DNA of 64,000 bases from a virus. Under the pieces are notes generated by a model. That model was given only the letters and a program-made list of their open reading frames with translations, ran no database searches and was not told where the DNA came from. The stretch lies in the IMG/VR virus record IMGVR_UViG_3300034066_002053, positions 26,491-90,490 of that record; one strand, written 5' to 3'. This document shows, piece after piece, positions 42,434-49,980 of this stretch; the first letter of the stretch is position 1, and every line of letters starts with the position of its first letter. Position numbers and translations under genes: made by a program.

Positions 42434-42777
42434 TTTTGCATAGCCTCTTCATGGGAAATTGTTCTCTTATGATCAAATCCCATAGAGAATCCCTGCATAT
42501 AAACAGTTTTAAGTAGACGAGAATTTTCTCCAACAAGTTGTCTATTATCTTTTGCCCAAAGAACAAAACTTTTCTCTTCATCGCAAATATCAGACAAGTC
42601 TGGATAATAAATATCATCAAACCAATAATAATGTTTTTGTAGCATAGTATCTAATGCTATAAATACTGGTGGTTTTGGATCATAACTATGGTCTATTGCT
42701 GATATAACAAGCTCATCCATAAACACATTAACAATCTTGTCTCCAACCTTTAATCCCATAGCCAAATCAAGACGCAT
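42430..42777 (-). CDS. Hypothetical protein, 115 aa
   Basis: ATG at 42777 has AAGGAG. Starts RLDLAMGLKVGDKIVNVFMD, has YDPKPPVFIALDTMLQKHYY and SDICDEEKSFVLWAKDN, and ends with QGFSMGFDHKRTISHEEA. Role unknown. Confidence 0.55.
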   Translation of the reverse strand: MRLDLAMGLKVGDKIVNVFMDELVISAIDHSYDPKPPVFIALDTMLQKHYYWFDDIYYPDLSDICDEEKSFVLWAKDNRQLVGENSRLLKTVYMQGFSMGFDHKRTISHEEAMQK

Positions 42778-42967
42778 TAGTAGTCTCCTTACTAAATTGA
42801 TCCATATATGAATTGTAGGCATCTTCTAGATTTTCAATAAGCTTAAATTTCCAGATTGGAGCCTTGTTCCATTCTGTACTCTCGTCAATGCTTTCAATCA
42901 AACACTGTAATGCTTTTTCTGTGCCTATTGTTTCTAATGCTTTTTTAATTTGGTCTTTATTAGTCAT
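42767..42967 (-). CDS. Hypothetical protein, 66 aa
   Basis: Helical: KDQIKKALETIGTEKALQCL and KLIENLEDAYNSYMDQF. Start overlaps the upstream TGA. Not recognised. Confidence 0.5.
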   Translation of the reverse strand: MTNKDQIKKALETIGTEKALQCLIESIDESTEWNKAPIWKFKLIENLEDAYNSYMDQFSKETTNAS

Positions 42968-43290
42968 CCCATCCTCTTGTATAAATAACTTCCTGCCCAA
43001 TCACACTCATCAATAAGTTTTTTGTGGTCATGAAATAGATTGTATCTAGCATCTTTATATGGAGCTTTATAGCTTGCTGGCTTATAAACATCTCCGGTGT
43101 TTTTATCTACGAAAGCATGAATAGTCTCAACACCTTCCCAAACTTGAGTAATCTTGTAGTATTTCTTATTCTCTTTGAAGAAATAATAAACAGCTTGTTC
43201 ATCTCCATAGGTCTGTTTTTTAGCTTTTACTTCAAGAGCATCTAACCATATGTTAATATGGTCATGAAAATTAGTAGCTGTAGAGTTCAC
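42964..43290 (-). CDS. Conserved phage protein, 108 aa
   Basis: GTG start overlaps the upstream TGA. ALEVKAKKQTYGDEQAVYYF and HAFVDKNTGDVYKPASYKAP with DARYNLF match a recurrent small phage protein (GDVxKxAxxKAPxKxxRxNL). Role unknown. Confidence 0.65.
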   Translation of the reverse strand: MNSTATNFHDHINIWLDALEVKAKKQTYGDEQAVYYFFKENKKYYKITQVWEGVETIHAFVDKNTGDVYKPASYKAPYKDARYNLFHDHKKLIDECDWAGSYLYKRMG

Positions 43291-43376
43291 CAGTTAACCC
43301 CTAAAAAATAACCAAAAACAAAAAATACAATAATCACTAAAGTTAGTTCGATTAACCAAGTAAAATCCCAATCCAT
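43287..43376 (-). CDS. Single-helix membrane micro-protein, 29 aa
   Basis: DWDFTWLIELTLVIIVFFVF and a GYFLGVNW end. ATG at 43376 after GAGGAACTGG; stop overlaps the next GTG. Confidence 0.5.
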   Translation of the reverse strand: MDWDFTWLIELTLVIIVFFVFGYFLGVNW

Positions 43377-43386
43377 CCAGTTCCTC

Positions 43387-43415
43387 ATTCTATCTTATCG
43401 GTTTTCTCTTGTCAA
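43387..43415 (-). promoter_or_regulatory. Promoter of the 43376 run
   Basis: TTGACA, 17 bp, TAGAAT. ACCGATA in spacer. Confidence 0.85.
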
Positions 43416-43419
43416 GACT

Positions 43420-43635
43420 TCAAGCAAAACCAATTCTTTGCTTTGTTGTAGATAGAGTGCTTTCAATTTCATAGTCAGCAAAACTCTTGCAGTCATAACT
43501 TCGTCCATTCCACCAGCCAATTTCATAGCTGATCGAATTATTTCCACGAATATTAATCCCTGTTACCTTGCCGAATACATCTTCAGCCAGTTTAACGTCA
43601 GTACCAATAGCAAAAACTTCTGTCTTATCTTTCAT
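43420..43635 (-). CDS. Hypothetical protein, 71 aa
   Basis: ATG 43635 after GGAGATAATA. FAIGTDVKLAEDVFGKVTGI and SYEIGWWNGRSYDCKSF, a beta-barrel pattern found in small phage proteins. Confidence 0.6.
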   Translation of the reverse strand: MKDKTEVFAIGTDVKLAEDVFGKVTGINIRGNNSISYEIGWWNGRSYDCKSFADYEIESTLSTTKQRIGFA

Positions 43636-43861
43636 TATTATCTCCATTTTCTATCCATAGGTTGTGGTCGAACATCGGCGGCTTGTCTTGATCTAATAGC
43701 GATCTGCGTTCTTCTCGCAAAGAACCTATTTCTTTTCTTTGGGTTCTAATCTCATTTTTAAGAGACTCTATTGTATATTTTTGCTGTTCTATTGTTTTTT
43801 CCAGACGATTGATATAAGTATCTATATCAAAAAATGGATCTTTTTTATCTAACTGTTTCAT
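43625..43861 (-). CDS. Coiled-coil protein, 78 aa
   Basis: Heptads INRLEKTIEQQKYTIESLKN and RTQRKEIGSLREERRSLLDQ. Ends DHNLWIENGDNNER. Likely dimer; role unknown. Confidence 0.6.
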   Translation of the reverse strand: MKQLDKKDPFFDIDTYINRLEKTIEQQKYTIESLKNEIRTQRKEIGSLREERRSLLDQDKPPMFDHNLWIENGDNNER

Positions 43862-44060
43862 GATTCCATGCTTTTTCTAGATAGCTTAGTGTTGTATCGG
43901 TTTTGTTATCGTTATAAAAACAATCTAAGTCTGTTGAGATTAATTCTCTATGCTTATCGGGCCAAACTTCTGATAAGGAATTCATAACTGTTTGACCATA
44001 CCTTAAACCATACTTTTTAAGATCATGATCAATTTTGTTTTTAAAATCAGAGTAGGTCAC
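43845..44060 (-). CDS. Hypothetical protein, 71 aa
   Basis: KIDHDLKKYGLRYGQTVMNS and WPDKHRELISTDLDCFYNDN, reminiscent of small phage proteins with a 'xRxGQxxxNxL' helix. Overlaps on both sides. Confidence 0.55.
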   Translation of the reverse strand: MTYSDFKNKIDHDLKKYGLRYGQTVMNSLSEVWPDKHRELISTDLDCFYNDNKTDTTLSYLEKAWNHETVR

Positions 44061-44272
44061 TTATGTCTCTTTTTAAGAAGAGTCACAATATCTCCGGCGG
44101 TATCTACAACATTGTTCCCGCCAAGATAATACTGTCCAGTAATCTGAATCATTTCATCCAAAGTATCTTCAGCATTATAAAGTCTGGCCCACTTTGGCTT
44201 ATATTCAGCTTTCATATAATTCCAAACACTATTATAGAAATCACAAATAGCTTGATTTACTGACTCGTTCAT
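44057..44272 (-). CDS. Hypothetical protein, 71 aa
   Basis: QAICDFYNSVWNYMKAEYKP then helices and LLKKRHK end. ATGA-type overlap with the frame that extends from 44415. Confidence 0.55.
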   Translation of the reverse strand: MNESVNQAICDFYNSVWNYMKAEYKPKWARLYNAEDTLDEMIQITGQYYLGGNNVVDTAGDIVTLLKKRHK

Positions 44273-44415
44273 TGCTTTTCCTTTTTAGTAGATGATTCGT
44301 CTTTCACTTCTAGTTTAACGTCCTCTGGTTCCTTTGTCAAGCCCTCTGGTTGCTCGTTATAAGGGCAGTTAAAGCATCCAAGGGGCAGCAGTACCCTCTT
44401 TTTAATAGGAACTCC
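44269..44415 (-). other. Open frame behind an in-frame TAG (possible readthrough or non-AUG gene)
   Basis: Directly after the TAG of 44416-44763 the same frame continues for 48 codons: GVPIKKRVLLPLGCFNCPYN and a Lys/Glu-rich end ending KKEKQ, with its TGA overlapping the next ATG. It has no ATG, GTG or TTG start. AGGGAG followed by ATT, or AGAGGG near CTG, are possible starts. Composition looks coding. Confidence 0.4.
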
Positions 44416-44763
44416 CTAGATAGCATCAACCTGTTCGCTCTGAGGATATTCTTTGATAGTCCATCCTAGCTGTAGTAAGTCTGATCGAATTTCATCAGTA
44501 ACAAAACTCTCCCCAACATATCCATCATGATGATTACCTATTCCAGAACAATACCAATCAATATAACTCTCTCCCTTATTTCTTATATCTGCAATAACAC
44601 CCCCAGCATATCTCCAAGAACAACTCCATTCTTCATCATTCTTGTAGAATAAATTATTGCACATGGCGGAATATAAATTTTGGCTGTAAGATTCGCTGTT
44701 AACACATTTGTCTGTAATATAATCCGATTTGATAAGATCGTGTTCTAAACTAACTGTTCTCAT
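44416..44763 (-). CDS. Hypothetical protein, 115 aa
   Basis: ATG 44763 after AAGGAG. NLFYKNDEEWSCSWRYAGGV and YIDWYCSGIGNHHDGYVGES match a conserved short phage pattern (RxxGxxxADIRxxGExYxDWYxSG). Ends in TAG with coding-looking sequence behind it. Confidence 0.65.
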   Translation of the reverse strand: MRTVSLEHDLIKSDYITDKCVNSESYSQNLYSAMCNNLFYKNDEEWSCSWRYAGGVIADIRNKGESYIDWYCSGIGNHHDGYVGESFVTDEIRSDLLQLGWTIKEYPQSEQVDAI

Positions 44764-45542
44764 GACCACAACTCCTTACGGATTTTAATTAGTTCAATGA
44801 GCATTTTTGTATCTTCTTTTTCGTAGTCTGCTTCAATCTTTTCAAGCTTTTTAAATTCCAGTAGTTCTTTTTTAGATATCTTTCCACCCATCAAGTTGTC
44901 TTCTTTATTCTGATCCCAGTTTAATCCAGCAACAGTCATTGGTTCTGGTCGATTAGGACGATCTTTCCACCAGAGATAAAGTTCTTTAATCTTTTGTGCA
45001 GAGATGGCTTGGTGGGTTGGTTTTCCGTACTTTGGGTCTTTTTTATCTACTCCCCAATCTTTGGTATACTTTAAAGAACAAGCCCACTTTAGATAAGCTA
45101 ATCCTGCTTCAATTGATCGACCATGTTTGAACTTGTATTTTTTAGTACCTTTTTTAAGAGACCATTTTGCTAGGTGTGCATATTCAATCTCTACAAAATC
45201 CACAAGCTCATTAAATAACCCATGAAGAATTCTATAATCAAGCTCATAGTAATGTCCTGGCTTTAGTCTAGTTTTTAGATAGTGTGTTTTAGTTATCCAA
45301 CGATTGTTGATATAGTATCTAATCTCAGTGTAAACGTCCACAGGAAACATGATCAAATCCTGTAGTTTAGGTAATACTTCTTCTGCCAGCCAATATCTTA
45401 CTGGTCTTTTCTTTTTTTGTTTTTTATTCCATTCGTCCCATTTGCCCCACTCTAAAGCAAAGGGTTTCTTCTCTCCGCGAATAAAATCCGCGAACCTAGA
45501 ACAATTCCAATGATGAACTCTTGATTTTGGTCTTAGCCACAT
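44760..45542 (-). CDS. Conserved phage protein, 260 aa
   Basis: HHWNCSRFADFIRGEKKPFA, EWGKWDEWNKKQKKKRPVRY and PVDVYTEIRYYINNRWITKT follow a pattern seen in a T4-type/large-phage protein of unknown role. Helical C-terminus. ATGA overlap with the next gene. Confidence 0.65.
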   Translation of the reverse strand: MWLRPKSRVHHWNCSRFADFIRGEKKPFALEWGKWDEWNKKQKKKRPVRYWLAEEVLPKLQDLIMFPVDVYTEIRYYINNRWITKTHYLKTRLKPGHYYELDYRILHGLFNELVDFVEIEYAHLAKWSLKKGTKKYKFKHGRSIEAGLAYLKWACSLKYTKDWGVDKKDPKYGKPTHQAISAQKIKELYLWWKDRPNRPEPMTVAGLNWDQNKEDNLMGGKISKKELLEFKKLEKIEADYEKEDTKMLIELIKIRKELWS

Positions 45543-45545
45543 AAT

Positions 45546-45662
45546 TTATTCCTGTACTTTAGTTCCAATATCATAAGGATATCCATCTTCTACTTCTTCA
45601 CTATAAGTATCTTCATAATGATTATCCCACCAAGGAATTTTACTATCTGGTAATGTACTCAT
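45546..45662 (-). CDS. Acidic micro-protein, 38 aa
   Basis: LPDSKIPWWDNHYEDTYSEE and a DGYPYDIGTKVQE end. Fits exactly between neighbours. Role unknown. Confidence 0.5.
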   Translation of the reverse strand: MSTLPDSKIPWWDNHYEDTYSEEVEDGYPYDIGTKVQE

Positions 45663-45664
45663 GA

Positions 45665-45847
45665 TTAAAATTGAAATTCTTTTAGGATATTTAATATTCG
45701 TCGTGCTAATGCAGCACCACCGACAATTCTACCATCATTATAATCTTCACCATATCCAGCACTAGCCTCATGATCTTTTTGTGCTTTGATCTTTTGGTTA
45801 CACAATTTCATAATTTCAAGTATGCTAGTTTTTTCTTTGTCGTTCAT
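45665..45847 (-). CDS. Small helical protein, DGRIVG family, 60 aa
   Basis: YNDGRIVGGAALARRILNIL is shared with 47437-47598 (YEDGRIVGRSTLAETILEII), so the two are paralogues. Role unknown. Confidence 0.6.
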   Translation of the reverse strand: MNDKEKTSILEIMKLCNQKIKAQKDHEASAGYGEDYNDGRIVGGAALARRILNILKEFQF

Positions 45848-45999
45848 ACAAATAATCTATCCTGCAATAGTTTTCTAACTGTTTCTGTTACATTAATCCC
45901 ATTAAGTATAATGTCGTCAGAGCCATAAGGATTACTTGGCATCTTTTTAGCAACCGTATTGTATAGCCAAAATATAACAAACCGCTCATTTTCTGTCAC
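45844..45999 (-). CDS. Micro-protein with GTG start, 51 aa
   Basis: TENERFVIFWLYNTVAKKMP and NVTETVRKLLQDRLFV. The GTG overlaps the upstream TGA and its own TGA overlaps the next ATG, so coupling on both sides supports it. Confidence 0.6.
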   Translation of the reverse strand: MTENERFVIFWLYNTVAKKMPSNPYGSDDIILNGINVTETVRKLLQDRLFV

Positions 46000-46217
46000 A
46001 GAATGGCCTCCTTGGTTTCCTCATCAAGAACAGGATTATCAAAAGATTCTATTAGTCTTTGTAGGGTAACTTTAAGATCTTCTAAGCCTTCTTCCATAAT
46101 TCTAATAGGTTCTTCTGTCCAGCCTTTTACTTTCCCATCTTCATCATAATAAACTTCATGGATAGCATAATAAATACTGTCATCATCAATATGTCTAATT
46201 ATTCTATGATTCCACAT
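45996..46217 (-). CDS. Hypothetical protein, 73 aa
   Basis: WNHRIIRHIDDDSIYYAIHE, then VYYDEDGKVKGWTEEPI: a conserved short phage protein of 'WNyRvi......y.i.EVYYDe.G.......p' form. It follows the structured leader 46236-46338. Confidence 0.7.
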   Translation of the reverse strand: MWNHRIIRHIDDDSIYYAIHEVYYDEDGKVKGWTEEPIRIMEEGLEDLKVTLQRLIESFDNPVLDEETKEAIL

Positions 46218-46235
46218 GATATAATCCTTTGTATT

Positions 46236-46338
46236 AAAGCAGAATTGGTTTTGGTCATTTACGAAAACTTTTCTGCAAACAAAACCTACGGCTGTTGATT
46301 ATTGAGGATACCCGCGACCCCAACCTTTCGGCATCAAC
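46236..46338 (-). ncRNA. Structured 5' leader RNA ahead of 45996-46217
   Basis: From the predicted start of transcription the RNA can form a three-way junction (GUUGAU closes with AUCAAC; arms GCC-GAAA-GGU and UGGGG / CCUCA) at 46294-46338. A long hairpin closed by GGUUUUG / CAAAACC follows. The junction includes a 13-codon open frame MLMPKGWGRGYPQ. May be a regulator or leader peptide; class not recognised. Confidence 0.4.
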
Positions 46339-46344
46339 ATTTTA

Positions 46345-46372
46345 ATTATACTACCCGATACTAGACTGTCAA
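46345..46372 (-). promoter_or_regulatory. Promoter of the 46338 leader
   Basis: TTGACA, 16 bp, TATAAT. Spacer holds TATCGG, the reverse complement of the CCGATA box. Confidence 0.88.
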
Positions 46373-46972
46373 TAGTTCAGTTTCCAATTCGTTTAAACAT
46401 CTGAAATCCGTACCACTTATATTCATATTCCAACTCTTATGATAATGACCAAATCGCCATTTCTTAGGTTGATGAATATTAAATAGCTCTTGCAAAGCCC
46501 ATCCTGTTAGGTTCTCATATTTTCTTTGGTTGGAATCTAGTATTTGTAAACTAACTTCGTCTGGACAATCATGAGTTAAAACAATATCAGGCTTGATCTG
46601 TCTATAAAGCTCTCTGGCCTTCAAGAATTGATCAATAGTAACCTGTTCTTGCTGCCACCAATTTATTCCAATAGTTCGATCTTGACGATCAATACTATAG
46701 GCTCCACGATAAAAAAAGAAGGATATTCCATTCAATGTGGTAAAACCATAATCTCCCAAGTAATGAGGAATATGAATAATCCTATCATAATGATCATGAT
46801 TTCCTCCTATGATCTTGTGTTTTTCATCGTCCACATTAAATACTGTACCATAATCAAAACCAAAATCTCCTAATTGAATAGTATATGGATGACGATCTTT
46901 TTCTCTGATAATTTCATGGTAGCGTTTATATTTACCATGAACGTCGCCAATAAGAGTTATTGAATCTTTCAT
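46361..46972 (-). CDS. Calcineurin-like metallophosphoesterase 2
   Basis: 203 residues. LIGDVHGKY, QLGDFGFD, IGGNHDHYD, VLTHDCP and FGHYH are the metal-site motifs. Distinct from the 26509 enzyme. Substrate unknown. Confidence 0.88.
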   Translation of the reverse strand: MKDSITLIGDVHGKYKRYHEIIREKDRHPYTIQLGDFGFDYGTVFNVDDEKHKIIGGNHDHYDRIIHIPHYLGDYGFTTLNGISFFFYRGAYSIDRQDRTIGINWWQQEQVTIDQFLKARELYRQIKPDIVLTHDCPDEVSLQILDSNQRKYENLTGWALQELFNIHQPKKWRFGHYHKSWNMNISGTDFRCLNELETELLTV

Positions 46973-47244
46973 ACTCCATCCAAAGGATCGTTTTCATAAG
47001 GATAACTAAACGGCCCTAAAACACTTTTTCTTTTTTCTTTCAGTAAATCAATTACATCATTGAAGCACGACTCGCACAGATCAACCTCAAATCTTGATCC
47101 ATCATTCTTTGAGCCATATCCCCAACAAGATTCAAGAGTGGCATAATCTGGCCCAACATCTGGATAGTTAGTGGTACTTTTCCCACAAGCATCACATGAA
47201 ACGTCATCAAGAACTTTTCTAATTTCTTCTTTAAATGTTCTCAT
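46969..47244 (-). CDS. Zinc-binding protein, 91 aa
   Basis: CDACGK near the N-terminus and LCESCFNDVIDLLK later give a four-Cys site; middle has ESCWGYGSKNDGSRFEVDLC. Start by TAATG coupling (47250 is an alternative). A common phage small zinc protein pattern. Confidence 0.65.
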   Translation of the reverse strand: MRTFKEEIRKVLDDVSCDACGKSTTNYPDVGPDYATLESCWGYGSKNDGSRFEVDLCESCFNDVIDLLKEKRKSVLGPFSYPYENDPLDGV

Positions 47245-47444
47245 TACCATCTTCGTGACGGGTCACGCCTTTTTGGTTTCTTATTTTTAAGTTTAGTCAT
47301 AGACCAACCGTATGGTACTGTATTGTATTGACTTTTAGAAAGGCCAATATATTCTGCCCAGTAATCCATAGTTTTTTTGTATCCATCAATAATAACGTCT
47401 TTGGAACAAGTTTTCTTCAACAAATCTTCAAAACTCTTAGCCAT
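47244..47444 (-). CDS. Hypothetical protein, 66 aa
   Basis: Basic protein: KKTMDYWAEYIGLSKSQYNT and KLKNKKPKRRDPSRRW. Role unknown. Confidence 0.5.
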   Translation of the reverse strand: MAKSFEDLLKKTCSKDVIIDGYKKTMDYWAEYIGLSKSQYNTVPYGWSMTKLKNKKPKRRDPSRRW

Positions 47445-47598
47445 TGTTAATAATCTCCAGAATAGTTTCTGCTAGTGTTGAACGCCCAACAATTCGTCCA
47501 TCCTCATAAGGATCATTATAACTAGATTTTTGACTCCAACATTGCATAATACCCAAGCACATTCGCCTAATTTCTTCCAGTTTTTCTTCTTTAGTCAT
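47437..47598 (-). CDS. Small helical protein, DGRIVG family, 53 aa
   Basis: KLEEIRRMCLGIMQCWSQKS then YEDGRIVGRSTLAETILEII, paralogue of 45665-45847. Overlaps neighbours on both sides. Confidence 0.6.
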   Translation of the reverse strand: MTKEEKLEEIRRMCLGIMQCWSQKSSYNDPYEDGRIVGRSTLAETILEIINNG

Positions 47599-47902
47599 TT
47601 TCTACCTCTGTTGGAATATAGAGCGGTTGTTTAATATTGCATCGTCCAAGAGCAATTCTAACGCCCAGCTTTTTATTATAGTTTTCTTTCTTGCTACAAA
47701 TAGCCAGCCCTTCGTAATGATCACCAGATGGACTGTCAATTACAATTTGAGTTGATCCACCTTTAGTATCTGGATCAACAGGCCCATAACCATGATCTCC
47801 ACTAGGCTTGCTACCTACTTGCCACTTATAGTAGCCGTTATAAAGACGATTATGAAGAACCCTAACCTTGTAGCCATCATTACGAAGCTGTTGAATTGTC
47901 AT
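47591..47902 (-). CDS. Conserved phage protein, 103 aa
   Basis: LRNDGYKVRVLHNRLYNGYY and AICSKKENYNKKLGVRIALG match a phage pattern (GYxVRVxHxR ... CSxKDxFxKxxGRxIALGR). Role unknown. Confidence 0.7.
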   Translation of the reverse strand: MTIQQLRNDGYKVRVLHNRLYNGYYKWQVGSKPSGDHGYGPVDPDTKGGSTQIVIDSPSGDHYEGLAICSKKENYNKKLGVRIALGRCNIKQPLYIPTEVEND

Positions 47903-47917
47903 ATTTTCTCCAATTTA

Positions 47918-48082
47918 TTAATGTAGACCACAAACTTCCACTGTACGAGTGATAATAATAGTATTATATTCCTGCAAAAAACTATTTAGATCATCTTGTT
48001 TAATAACTAGTTCACAGTTATTCTGACCGATAAAATACTTGTCAAGCAAATTTTGAACTTTTTGTTGAACTGTTGGACTCAT
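47918..48082 (-). CDS. Micro-protein, 54 aa
   Basis: SPTVQQKVQNLLDKYFIGQN and NSFLQEYNTIIITRTVEVCG. Ribosome site TTGGAG, promoter 25 bases upstream. Role unknown. Confidence 0.6.
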   Translation of the reverse strand: MSPTVQQKVQNLLDKYFIGQNNCELVIKQDDLNSFLQEYNTIIITRTVEVCGLH

Positions 48083-48106
48083 TAGATTTTCTCCAAGGTA
48101 TGCCCT

Positions 48107-48134
48107 AGTATACTACAGTATCGGCGTTTGTCAA
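48107..48134 (-). promoter_or_regulatory. Promoter of the 48082 run
   Basis: TTGACA, 16 bp, TATACT. GCCGATA in spacer; TTTAAAG box 7 bases upstream. Confidence 0.88.
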
Positions 48135-48150
48135 CAACCAACTTTAAAAA

Positions 48151-48360
48151 TCAGCTAGGAACTTTTTCTTTGTAGTCCTTTACTTCTGCTATGAGTTTTT
48201 TCAGTTTTTCATTATCTTTCAAATCAGATAACGTATAGTTAACTCTACGATTTTGTCTAGAGTCTGGATTCATGTCGCCCAAAAACAAAATACTAATAGC
48301 TAAACCGGAACTAACAATTAAAGTAATTATTAGCCCTGCAAAAAAAATAAACATTTCCAT
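48151..48360 (-). CDS. Membrane protein with charged tail, 69 aa
   Basis: Helix MFIFFAGLIITLIVSSGLAI at the N-terminus, then KDNEKLKKLIAEVKDYKE. Role unknown. Confidence 0.6.
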   Translation of the reverse strand: MEMFIFFAGLIITLIVSSGLAISILFLGDMNPDSRQNRRVNYTLSDLKDNEKLKKLIAEVKDYKEKVPS

Positions 48361-48362
48361 GA

Positions 48363-48533
48363 TTAATCTCCCTTATAAGAGAATAGATTACCAAGACTAA
48401 GAATACTAGGAACCCACAAACCTACAAAAAGTCCACTATCTTTAGCCTCTGGCATACCACTGAACCAAAGACCAACACTAAGAGCAAAGCTCAAAAAAGC
48501 AGCAACCAAAACACTAATCTTAAAAACGCTCAT
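48363..48533 (-). CDS. Small membrane protein, 56 aa
   Basis: ATG 48533 after GGAG. Two helices (KISVLVAAFLSFALSVGLWF; LFVGLWVPSILSLGNLF). A common tiny phage membrane protein pattern. Confidence 0.6.
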   Translation of the reverse strand: MSVFKISVLVAAFLSFALSVGLWFSGMPEAKDSGLFVGLWVPSILSLGNLFSYKGD

Positions 48534-48582
48534 AATAAAACTCCGGTTTGTGTTTGTTAAAATAACCTTTCGATACCCTTGC

Positions 48583-48610
48583 ATTATACATCGTCATACT
48601 CAGCAGTCAA
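48583..48610 (-). promoter_or_regulatory. Promoter of the 48533 pair
   Basis: TTGACT, 16 bp, TATAAT. ACGATG in spacer; ATTCAAG directly adjoining -35. Confidence 0.8.
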
Positions 48611-48619
48611 CTTGAATTT

Positions 48620-48829
48620 TTAGGTATTGTCCTTATAAAGACCAACGCTCACTCCAGAATCAGCACTTTGATAATACTCTCCCTTACGATATTCTGGAAA
48701 ATCAACTTCATTGACCCCAAATCCTATCCTAAGATACTCATTAGCATGAATCTCTCCCTGAAAATAATCGTCAAATACTTTCACTTGTTCGATAGTTGAA
48801 TTTCTAGCCACAATAAAAACCCATCTCAT
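48620..48829 (-). CDS. Hypothetical protein, 69 aa
   Basis: RWVFIVARNSTIEQVKVFDD and EVDFPEYRKGEYYQSADSGV. ATGA-type overlap with the ASCH-like gene. Role unknown. Confidence 0.5.
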   Translation of the reverse strand: MRWVFIVARNSTIEQVKVFDDYFQGEIHANEYLRIGFGVNEVDFPEYRKGEYYQSADSGVSVGLYKDNT

Positions 48830-49215
48830 GTAAATTTCTCCAAAAGGCAGTCTTTAGCGTAAATTATACCACGTTTAACTGGAGGGTCAACTGGATTTTC
48901 AAATTTATTGACAGATTTTACAACCCATCCAAACTTAGGCTTATCATCTTTCCAACCATACTCATTAGTAATATGAACACAATGTCTTTCATAATCAAAA
49001 GCCCAGTGACCTTTATTCTGATATTGAAAACAATGACTAAAAGTTATGGTTCCGATAATTCTACTCTTAAACTTAGCCGATTTCCCCGGAGTTTCAATTA
49101 GTGCCAACTCAACTCCCTCTAATCTTGTGGGGAGTCGATAGGAGCGGGTTTCGACCGTTTTCTGACCATTAATTAAAAGGGTAGACCACGGGGCTTGAAT
49201 ATTTAAACCAGTCAC
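48826..49215 (-). CDS. ASCH-domain-like protein, 129 aa
   Basis: GTG start. LNIQAPWSTLLINGQKTVET followed by R and LALIETPGK, then GTITFSHCFQY, the layout of ASCH/PUA-like RNA-binding domains, some of which hydrolyse modified nucleosides. Role unknown. Confidence 0.7.
   Translation of the reverse strand: MTGLNIQAPWSTLLINGQKTVETRSYRLPTRLEGVELALIETPGKSAKFKSRIIGTITFSHCFQYQNKGHWAFDYERHCVHITNEYGWKDDKPKFGWVVKSVNKFENPVDPPVKRGIIYAKDCLLEKFT
48863..48890 (-). promoter_or_regulatory. Internal promoter for 48620-48829
   Basis: TTGACC, 16 bp, TATAAT. Lies inside the ASCH-like gene. Confidence 0.65.
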
Positions 49216-49221
49216 GAATTA

Positions 49222-49305
49222 CTAAGCTCCAAACTGACATTTAGGACATCTTTTCCAATTACTACCACAAATTTTGCAAACCGCTCTATAAAACATAGTC
49301 ATCAT
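49222..49305 (-). CDS. Zinc-ribbon micro-protein, 27 aa
   Basis: FYRAVCKICGSNWKRCPKCQ: a nearly minimal C-x2-C...C-x2-C ribbon. Starts ATGATG over the upstream stop. Among the smallest zinc proteins one could expect to fold. Confidence 0.55.
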   Translation of the reverse strand: MMTMFYRAVCKICGSNWKRCPKCQFGA

Positions 49306-49760
49306 TTATGTTCCTGATCGTATTCCTTTTGAGTCATATACGAACCATCTTTCTTCACTGTAGTAAATTGGCCCATTCCCATACATTTTTCACAAGCCGC
49401 CATATCTATTTTCGGCCCAGCAGCACCATATTCTTGAAGCAAAATCTTGTATTTGTTCTGAACAATATCGCAATAATCGTAACCATCACCATAGGGTAGT
49501 CTAACACACTTTTCACACTTGTCAACCATAAGATGATGATTTATGAATAATGCCAAACTAGCATCCATCATGAGTTTATTAACGTCTGTTGGATATTCTC
49601 CAGAGCCTTTACATTGATTGCAAGTTATCAGTGGTGGTTCTGATAGTTTTTGTACTTTCTTTTTGTGGATAGGATTAAGAACAAAAATAGAGAATAATAA
49701 CCCTATAACTGTTCCTAATACTATTATTGTTGGTTTAATATCAAAATTAGTTTCGTTCAT
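49302..49760 (-). CDS. Membrane protein with DnaJ-type zinc knuckles, 152 aa
   Basis: One N-terminal helix (TIIVLGTVIGLLFSIFVL) then CNQCKGSG, CEKCVRLP and CEKCMGMG, CxxCxGxG-like knuckles. Might bind unfolded or membrane partners. No J domain. Confidence 0.6.
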   Translation of the reverse strand: MNETNFDIKPTIIVLGTVIGLLFSIFVLNPIHKKKVQKLSEPPLITCNQCKGSGEYPTDVNKLMMDASLALFINHHLMVDKCEKCVRLPYGDGYDYCDIVQNKYKILLQEYGAAGPKIDMAACEKCMGMGQFTTVKKDGSYMTQKEYDQEHK

Positions 49761-49980
49761 AAAGAATCCTTAATATTTTACTTGCCATATGAGATATTCC
49801 CGCCTCTAATCCTTCTGAATATGTTAATTTTTTACTACCCTCAAGCACCTTCATAAACTCTATAGTATCAAGATAAGGCCCGAATGGTTCAGCAGCCTCT
49901 TCTTTGCATAAATCTTCTATCTTTTCTATTTTAGTGATAAGATAGAGTAATTGTTTTTGAAAATCTTTAGTCGTTGTCAT
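49747..49980 (-). CDS. Hypothetical protein, 77 aa
   Basis: Helical: LLYLITKIEKIEDLCKEEAA, ending LTYSEGLEAGISHMASKILR, weakly like the DGRIVG proteins. Overlaps on both sides. Confidence 0.55.
   Translation of the reverse strand: MTTTKDFQKQLLYLITKIEKIEDLCKEEAAEPFGPYLDTIEFMKVLEGSKKLTYSEGLEAGISHMASKILRILYERN

Noticed and set aside
46294-46338. Hammerhead ribozyme
   Set aside because: A GAAA and a TGATG-like string are present, but the core CUGAUGA...GAAA...UH order is not.
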